64,000 nucleotides of DNA from Paragonimus westermani (Eukaryota > Platyhelminthes > Trematoda > Plagiorchiida > Troglotrematidae). Both the position numbers and the translations under genes were made by a program. Under the pieces are notes generated by a model. The model had not been told where the DNA came from, ran no database searches, and worked only from the letters and a program-made list of their open reading frames with translations. The stretch covers positions 43,985 through 107,984 of the forward strand of contig QNGE01000406.1 of the NCBI GenBank assembly GCA_008508345.1. Reading direction: 5' to 3'. Below are positions 57,276 to 64,000 of the stretch, in pieces. Within the stretch, counting starts at the first letter, position 1. Each line of letters starts with the position of its first letter.

Positions 57276-57762
57276 TTTGTTCTTGATATTCATTGTAATC
57301 CCCGAAAGAGGTGCTACACCCTGCTTTCAGTGAACGACTTTCAGATCAACAGATGCTCGGTGACACTGAGCAAGGAAAACCGACTGGATCCGGGAATCTT
57401 GAGCCCGTGTATAAATCGCTGAATCGCTGAACGAATCGAAGACAGACCACAAGAGGAGCAACAGTCCCCGGAATCCTTCCGAATTAGGTACAATAGCTAT
57501 TGGCACTAAGCTCGGCACAGTCACCTTTCAAGGTAAAATATTTCCAACCAAAGATTTTGGGATCATACCACGCAGGCTGAGGCCTACTGAACCGCGTAAA
57601 CTTGCAGCACAATGTTGGATGTTTTATGCCAGGAAATTTCACGGACGAAGTCGGTATGTATCCGAGCTCAAAGGGTGTCGTGCGCCGCTGCTAAGCTGAA
57701 GGTAACAGATGCACACCTATCTCTTGCGAAGCCGAAGTTTCTTTGACGTTGCTTCCATTTAG
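57276..57762. other. no supported feature
   Basis: Between the CR1 element and the next exon; only short frames. Confidence 0.4.
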
Positions 57763-57943
57763 TGATTACAGACTCTACTCGTCTGAAAAACGGGGACATG
57801 AACCATTAACTTTCTCACACGCTGAATATCTGGCGCCAAATAATTCCTTAATGACGATTGACAACTCTTTGGTTGATTCACAACCCACGGGAGCTTCCGA
57901 AGTGCTCACTACCCTTCAATGGACAAACCATTCAGATTTTTTT
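57763..57943 (+). CDS. penultimate exon of a plus-strand gene, product unknown
   Basis: A strong acceptor (TTTCTTTGACGTTGCTTCCATTTAG) and a donor GTAAGA bound 181 nt, open with one leading base for 60 codons; entry phase 2, exit phase 0. The peptide begins DYRLYSSEKRGHEPLTFSHA and has a polar serine/threonine-rich middle, ending TLQWTNHSDFF. Exit phase 0 agrees with the terminal exon at 59395. No domain was recognised. Confidence 0.6.
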
Positions 57944-59394
57944 GTAAGATAGCTGGAGTACACATACTAGTGAGACATTCGTTATAAAAAGTAAATGCGC
58001 AGGTTAGACTAACGTGTCGCACTCGCCCACTACGTTACTTTGTGTTGCCATGTTTGTAAGGCAGAACGATCGGATTCAGTAGCTATATTTGTTAATACAT
58101 TTGTTACTCGATAGTGATGTTCATGGTAGAGGACAATAAACTAGCCCTAGTTATCAAGAAACACATGAAAAATTTCATCATTAGTTATTTGGATCTAGCA
58201 TATTTGCGAACTCAGGACACGAAGGATGCTACTTATGTTCACAAAGTTGGCATAAGATGCTGCGTTAAATAACAAATGCTAACCTCTTTCAAGTTGACAG
58301 CATTGGAGTTTAAGCACTGTTTATGGAAAATTCACCGAGTTCACAGTTGGAAATAACATCCAGTTGTGGTGGAAAAAGTGAACTACAATAAACTTTGACA
58401 CACACTAGCAAGCGAAGCCGAGAACTGGACTGACCAATATTTTAAAATACTAATTGGACGTCAAATGACACTGGGTGGTATTCGGAATGCTTCGAGTCTA
58501 CTTGATGGTGCGAAGCAGTGGAGCACATATTTAGCCCGACAATGAAATATTTTATCTTGCCGTCAGTCACCAGCGTTGTAAGTAGAAAATTTGCGTGCGC
58601 TTAGTAGGATTTACTTAAAAAATAGGTTTATATTTTTACAAACCAAACGGTCTGATGCAGTAGCTACGCATGCGTCGCAAAAGGAAGTAAAAATTGTCGA
58701 AGACACTTTAACACTCGCCTTTCGTCATCTGAAGTAAGCTTTAATGTTGTTATCAGGAGCAAAGTTAGCAGCGCTAAAGCTGTTTAACAGGAACAAGCGA
58801 CAAGTCAACTGGCCTATATGTGCGAAGGGCTAGGTATGACTGGTTTAATCTCGAACATCTGATGTTTGTTCGGGCAACGCTTAGTCTGTCGACAGGCCGG
58901 GTCTACGGAAATCGAGTCGTAATGTAGCAAGCAACTATAAAGTCTCAACCTGCCAAGTAGTCGATTCCAGTCAAGAAAGACGGTAGTAAAGGGGAATTCC
59001 TCATTAATAAGATGCTGTGACACAAAAAATGATTAAAAACAAAGTAGGAGAAAACGCCAACAAGCCTTGATATTGAATCCACTGAATTTACACGTTCCAA
59101 GACTAACGATTCACGTGAACATGACCAAATGCAACAGTCACGTGGTGAACGAGTGATAAAGCACAAGTGAAACCAAGTTACATGTAAATAAGATTCCAGC
59201 AGAGAGGAGTAAGCATGAACAGACCGCGTGAAAGCAAGCATCATCAAGTAAACGATATTAAAAGCCAGTAGTCTATCAAAATTAGCGCACCTGAAATATA
59301 TTTGTCGCACGCAGTTAAAACGGCCGTAATATAAAAGCACGCACTGCGCCACCAGTTTGTTCTGCCACATACACTTCTTTCCTCTTTCTTTCAG
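57944..59394. other. presumed intron
   Basis: Sequence between two phase-compatible exons. The 141-codon minus-strand frame 58945-59370 lies here and is considered chance. Confidence 0.45.
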
Positions 59395-59499
59395 GTCCTC
59401 ATAAACGCGGACTTGCCGCTTCCGTGGACCGAGCTGAAGAAGTTGGCCAACCGGAGGCTGAGGTCAGCGGTCATTGAACGCGAGATCAGTTCCCATTGA
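59395..59499 (+). CDS. terminal exon of a plus-strand gene, product unknown
   Basis: After a near-perfect acceptor (ACTTCTTTCCTCTTTCTTTCAG) the frame starts at a codon boundary, runs 34 codons and stops at TGA. It encodes LPLPWTELKKLANRRLRSAV and ends EREISSH. Base composition is clearly coding-like, with many third positions G or C. It joins in phase with 57763-57943. The short, basic, helical C-terminus matches no family I can name. Confidence 0.65.
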   Translation, partial: VLINADLPLPWTELKKLANRRLRSAVIEREISSH

Positions 59500-62400
59500 T
59501 GTTTTATTTGCGGGCTGTGGGACCCCGATGTATATATGGACAAAGACTATGTCGGACGCGCCTTCGGTATCTGAGTTGTGCTAGTACACGTTTATTGTTG
59601 ATTCGTGGCTTTCCTAGTTTGTGAAGTAGACTTTATTGTGCTCGGTTGCGAACGTTGGACATTGTGTGTACTGTGACTTGCGATTGACCCAACTGGAATA
59701 CTACATTATTGGAACAACATTTTCATCAATCAAACTACGCGCCAAACCACCTGTGCATTTTCTCCCTTCCTCCCATGCCTCGCGATGGCAACGCACTTGG
59801 AAACGACACAGAGAGCACAAACAGGACAAATCGACGAATGGTTATAGGACGCTTGTTTTTGCCAACTTGTATATCGCGCTTTCTTGTTCCTATTTTGCCT
59901 GTGTTGCTGAATGGGCTCTACGAATTTGTGTGCTTCATTGGGTGGTTGCGGATACGGTTTCCGACCTGCCAGTTCTGTGACTAACTCTCGTACTATCCGT
60001 TTTAGCACGTGGGTAATCCGTCCCCGGCCCACTGAAACACTATCGCTCACTTGATTTTTTCACTGAGGAATATTTCAGTATTATTCCGTGTAAGCGTAAC
60101 ATGCAGTCAAAACCCACAGGTGCGCACGGACTGGGTTTGAGTTGTGTAATGGGACGTGCTGCCGTGTTTGTACCGTTTTGGTCTTCTTTTGTGTGAGTGG
60201 TGTGCATGGCTTACTAGGCCTTTGGTTCTTGCTTGTTTGTGTCGCTTCCTTTTACAGGGCTGCTGTTGAGACCTTCAATTTGGAGGAACACTGTCCCCTG
60301 TTGTCTCCTCGCTGCGAAAATTAGACCCGCGAGGGTAACGGTTATTTAGAGCAAAAACGGTCGGCCTGCATGTTTCACAAGGAAGGCTCGTAATCATTTC
60401 AAGAAATATTTGAAATGCATAAAAAGTGGTCAACGAGAAGGGACTGACTAAATAATGGTATCAAACTATACAACCCGATCAGTAGTGAGGTACTCATTCT
60501 GACATGATATCACTCTGAATGGTCCACAGTAAGCATGTCGCCGTGATCGTTTTTCTAAATCACACAGGGTAAACCTGTGTGTGCATATCTGCAAATCACC
60601 GGAAATACGACTGAGCCATGCATGTTTCGGCCTAAGGACTCAAAAAAGGTTCTTCATATGCCTCTGAGGGTTTCGAAAGTAGTTCTTAGAATCAGCTGAT
60701 TGAGACGACTATTGAAAAATATTGCCTAGTAACCGCAGAGTTGACCTCTAGCTCTGCTGTGGCAATTCCAAGAGCTCCATTTAAAATTGATTTGATACCT
60801 ATCATGATAGATAGATAGATAGATAGATAGATAGAAGGCATCAGGTTCACTTGTGTTTTAAAAATCGGATAACTAATGGTGCCCTCACTCATGAACAAAA
60901 ACGTCTTTACAGAAAATTTTGATCGTGGTGATGTGCCGTCGTTTTCGCATGTTCACAATCGCGCATACACAGGGCTGTGCGTAACCAGTAGACCGTAGAT
61001 ATCTCAGTAATATTGGCGGGAAAAGAGGTTTTTATGTTTCTGAAGTTGTGACTTTAGGACGTGTTTCATCTCGTGAAATCGTTGAGTTTTGTTGTTGGGA
61101 GTGTTTTTTCTTGCTGTTTAAAAGGCATGAGCAAGGAATGTGCGATAGTTCAATGGCATGGCGATAAACGAAAGAATGACGAGAGGTTGTACCTCGTTAT
61201 CTCTAAGAACTAGAGGTGGAATATGATGGGAAGCGACGTCATTGACGTGGAAAACCATGTTTTCATGAAGTTTAAACGCAGTTGAGGGGGAAAACGTGAT
61301 CATCTTTTCAAAGTTTGAGCCGTCGTTGCAACAGCAGGACTAAGCTTTTCATAAAGCCGCAAACGTAAGATAAACTGATGAACACATTGCATCATAGAAG
61401 TACACACACACACTGGGAAAGTCAGCGGTGTTCTTCCAGTTATACTCGGCATGCCTAGCCAGTCGCTGCAACGACGGCTGTAATTTTTCACGGAAGCATG
61501 ACGTACTCTGAATGTAGACAAGGTGACCTGGTCACCAAGCGACATCGAGGAGCAATTAACATTTAAAAGCTCACAAAATTCCCGTGTGATTTCCCTAGCT
61601 CGCGATTGAAAGAAGACAGTACCTTATGGTGAAACATGTTTGAACACACAGGTGGACGAGCGAAGTCACTGAGAGCGAATGGGTGGGAAATCGACATGAA
61701 AGATCTATTTGAATTCTGTGTCAGATGGTACATACTACCTCCGGCTTTCTTCAGCACAGGATGTTGCCATCGGTTTGCATGCGTTTTGGGTCCTGAATTA
61801 CTGAAGTTGTGTATCAGATAAAGTCTCCGTCGTCCCGTTAGTCAAATCAGATATATGCAAATTAACTCTGTACACATATGTGAAGGAACTCACTTTTTTC
61901 TTATGTATCAATCAATCAACTATACCCGCTACATAATGCTTAATGTCAGCAGTTGACTTATTATAACGGAGCGGGCCCCTGCAGTTGTTCAACTCATTAT
62001 TGGTGACTACGCGATTCGTAGGATGGGAATCACTCCAGACGACTGGGTGGGTGGTTGCGCCCTAACTCTGAAGAGTTCACAACCAGGCAGGCATTTCGTC
62101 GGACCGCATGAAATCGTGAACCGCAAGAACTGAATTGTTAAAACTAATAACAATTAACTTACTAGATACGTCGCATACACCCCTACACCTCACGTTTCTT
62201 GCGACGGTAATAAATCTAGACGGTTTTCAAAGAACCACATCAACTTGCCTTACAATATTTCACAACCGTTTCAAACCTACGGCTCTTCCCCCGAACGCAA
62301 TAAGCGCCCACATCCTCCACGAGACTCCGAAAGCAATCCTGGAACTGTGAGTAGGTGCAAAATTCATGATTTTCACACATCCCCTTGAAAGCCGCAATAC

Positions 62401-62999
62401 AATCCATTTCCTAAAAATAAAGCAGTATTCCCAGTTACTGATGTGATAAATAGTATCTGCATCTTCATTTTTCTAGATATATCTTCTCTTGATAACCCCG
62501 TGCTAACATTGTAACACGCAAGCAACCACAGTAGCAGTTATACCGAATTTCGAAAATAATGTACTAAAAGTTCGTTTTGAGTTAACAGACAGTGAAAATA
62601 AACAGATATGAGTTCATGACACAGATTCAGGCGATTTTAACTTCTGCGCAATGCACCGAGCTGACAAAGCTGAATATGCGGTGAAATAATTTCTACCTAC
62701 GAAAACTGGAGGAACCATGGTCTTCCACTGACATTCCAGCACGTCAAGTCACGCAAGGAGTGTAGAGGCCAGAGCAGATAAAAGTTCACAGTTGACTGAT
62801 CGAGGGCTGAAATGTAGAGAGGAACCTTCAAAGAAGGGACACTCAAACAGAGAACACACGATACTACGGACAGAAGTCACACTCGTCACAACAACACAAC
62901 TGTAGTGAGGATAGACAGTCGCACCATACTACTCACACCACTATTCAGTAGCAGCATGGATCGAGATGATCGCGGATCGAGATAATCGCGTGATAAATA
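59500..62999. other. no supported gene
   Basis: The beginning is presumably the 3' untranslated part of the preceding gene. The rest holds chance-length frames (up to 114 codons at 59636-59980, without domain), the tetranucleotide repeat at 60806-60835, and no recognised element. Confidence 0.4.
60806..60835 (+). repeat. GATA microsatellite
   Basis: Uninterrupted (GATA)n of about seven and a half units. Confidence 0.95.
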
Positions 63000-63225
63000 C
63001 GACAGAGATACGGGATGGATCGTTGGAGGGCAGAATGACATATAATGGCTTTCGCTACACGACGGAACTGATACATGGTGTCTAGAGCGACTGGATTGTC
63101 CTCAGAAGAGTATGGTGTGCAAATGAGTGTTTCCGTTTCTTGTCGTGCTCAGACGCTTAAGTAGTGTGTTGGTTTCTCCAATAAAGTAACCTTTGTGTCA
63201 TCCGCCTTCTGGGTTCGCAACACAA
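63000..63225 (+). repeat. possible LTR end
   Basis: AATAAA at about 63179 is followed by GTGTCATCCGCCTTCTGGG and GTTCGCAACA, an arrangement like the R-U5 end of an LTR in plus orientation closing with CA at about 63223. No matching second LTR is in the window and the start is not defined. It lies next to a gypsy integrase piece of opposite orientation, so it need not be the same element. Confidence 0.3.
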
Positions 63226-63416
63226 CCACGGAACACAGGGAGAACAACAACACCACAAACAGCGTGTATCGACCAGTTGTTACTACGAGCACACGTCACA
63301 TCACAAGGGGGCATTCGGAATGGGAATGTTCTGGGGGGGAGAGTACGTGTACAAGGGAAGTTTGGGAATGTTTTTAGTAACGGACAACCGTTCTGTTCAT
63401 TTGGGGTATTTTCGTA

Positions 63417-64000
63417 TCATTTCTCCGCCCCGATCTCTGGAGTAGAGGTAAGAGAAGAAAGGAGGTTAACAAAATTACAAGCGTGGCGTATTTTGGACAC
63501 TACATCATCCCCTCCCATATGAAAGACATTGTCCTTAATGTCTGGGTGAGCGACTTCTGTGGACATTCTTCCTCTGGCCGGGATCTCAACATGCATGGCC
63601 GCCTCCGGTGGTTCGGTATTCGTAACAATCCTGCTTGATAAGGATAATATAGTCATACCTTGCGTGGCTGGCTTGAGCTTGTTGAAGTGGACTGTAACCG
63701 AGTGTATTTTAGGTTGTCCCGGGTCTCTGGTACGACAGGTTGTTTCCGAAATCACCTGCACCACAACATATGGGCCTGACCACTCCTTATGAGACTTCGG
63801 TGGCACACCAGCTCGCGGCGCTGGACTATGTATGTACACCGACGCACCGGGCTGTAACGGTGCCCCATGGGCTCTCCGATCATAGTAGTCACGCTGGTGC
63901 TGTTGGCAGCTGGAAAGCACATTCCGTGCCAACTGGTGCGCCAGTCAAAGATCGTGTAGTAGCTTCGTGACGTATTCTCTAGCTAGAAGAGCATTCACCG
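63417..64000 (-). mobile_element. Ty3/gypsy integrase C-terminus entering from beyond the window
   Basis: The minus-strand frame from the right edge reads REYVTKLLHDL, a TGA, LAHQLARNVLSSCQQHQRDY and then YDRRAHGAPLQPGASVY, KEWSGPYVVVQVISETTC and VTVHFNKLKPA. This is the typical end of a gypsy integrase: a Q..YYD....G....G..V linker, then W.GPY.V, then H.V.V.KLKP. It continues 171 codons to a stop at 63417. At least one stop (near 63947) breaks the frame. The rest of the element lies outside the window, and an LTR on its downstream side was not identified. Confidence 0.8.

Noticed and set aside
58945..59370. Minus-strand 141-codon ORF beginning with ATG
   Set aside because: Several frames of this length are expected by chance in 64 kb; no domain, and it lies in a presumed intron beside a strong plus-strand acceptor.
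63193..63522. Plus-strand 109-codon frame at the right end
   Set aside because: Overlaps the possible LTR end and the antisense of the gypsy integrase region; no domain.
1..64000. CRISPR arrays, bacterial operons, ribosomal RNA genes, trans-spliced leader genes
   Set aside because: No regularly spaced repeats, no rRNA-like conserved stretches and no bacterial gene organisation were seen.

Overview
The window looks like nuclear DNA of a digenean trematode (fluke). Coding is split into short exons joined by GT..AG introns, intergenic space is large, base composition is mixed, and the repeats are of types well known from flukes: an RTE-like LINE, a CR1-like LINE, a Penelope-like element, a CsRn1-type Ty3/gypsy element with a tRNA-Trp-like primer site, and tRNA-related SINE-like pieces. 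Species cannot be read from the sequence. Nothing bacterial (operons, CRISPR, insertion sequences) is present. Two single 'n' bases (19584 and 54492) point to a draft assembly.

Layout. 1-7.4 kb: a repeat copy at the left edge, candidate plus-strand exons (423-483, 1403-1581), a decayed RTE LINE (2.5-4.5 kb) and a convincing internal exon at 6896-7340. 7.4-16.7 kb: mostly unassignable sequence, with a minus-strand mag-like gypsy remnant (gag at 13.2-12.8 kb, pol at 11.5-11.3 kb). 16.8-20.4 kb: the last two exons of a plus-strand gene ending in a FYVE zinc finger. Exon 6896-7340 could belong to it by phase, but that is not shown. 20.4-31 kb: repeats and relics, including a small LTR with its primer site inside an inverted repeat (25.5-25.9 kb), Penelope-like RT (26.6-26.9 kb) and SINE-like pieces, plus two candidate exons near 24.2 kb. 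31-35.6 kb: a chain of minus-strand exons whose splice phases agree (35598-35400, 35187-35114, 34144-33928, 31893-31583), with a CR1 tail sitting antisense in one intron. 37.1-39.5 kb: a two-exon minus-strand gene with an N-terminal CARD-like domain, forming one uninterrupted 341-residue reading frame. 41-43 kb: a graveyard of gypsy and RTE pieces. 43.4-48.7 kb: a complete but dead LTR retrotransposon with 311-bp LTRs, gag and pol. 48.9-59.5 kb: further RTE and CR1 pieces and plus-strand exons at 51071-51259, 57763-57943 and 59395-59499; the last two join in phase and end in a stop. 59.5-64 kb: little, then the integrase C-terminus of another gypsy element entering from the right on the minus strand.

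Functionally, only the FYVE protein (predicted binding of phosphatidylinositol 3-phosphate on endosomes) and the CARD protein (predicted death-fold adaptor) can be given a role. The other host exons are supported by splice signals and open frames but not by recognised domains. All exon joins are inferred by eye from splice motifs and phase; no transcript data or database searches were available.
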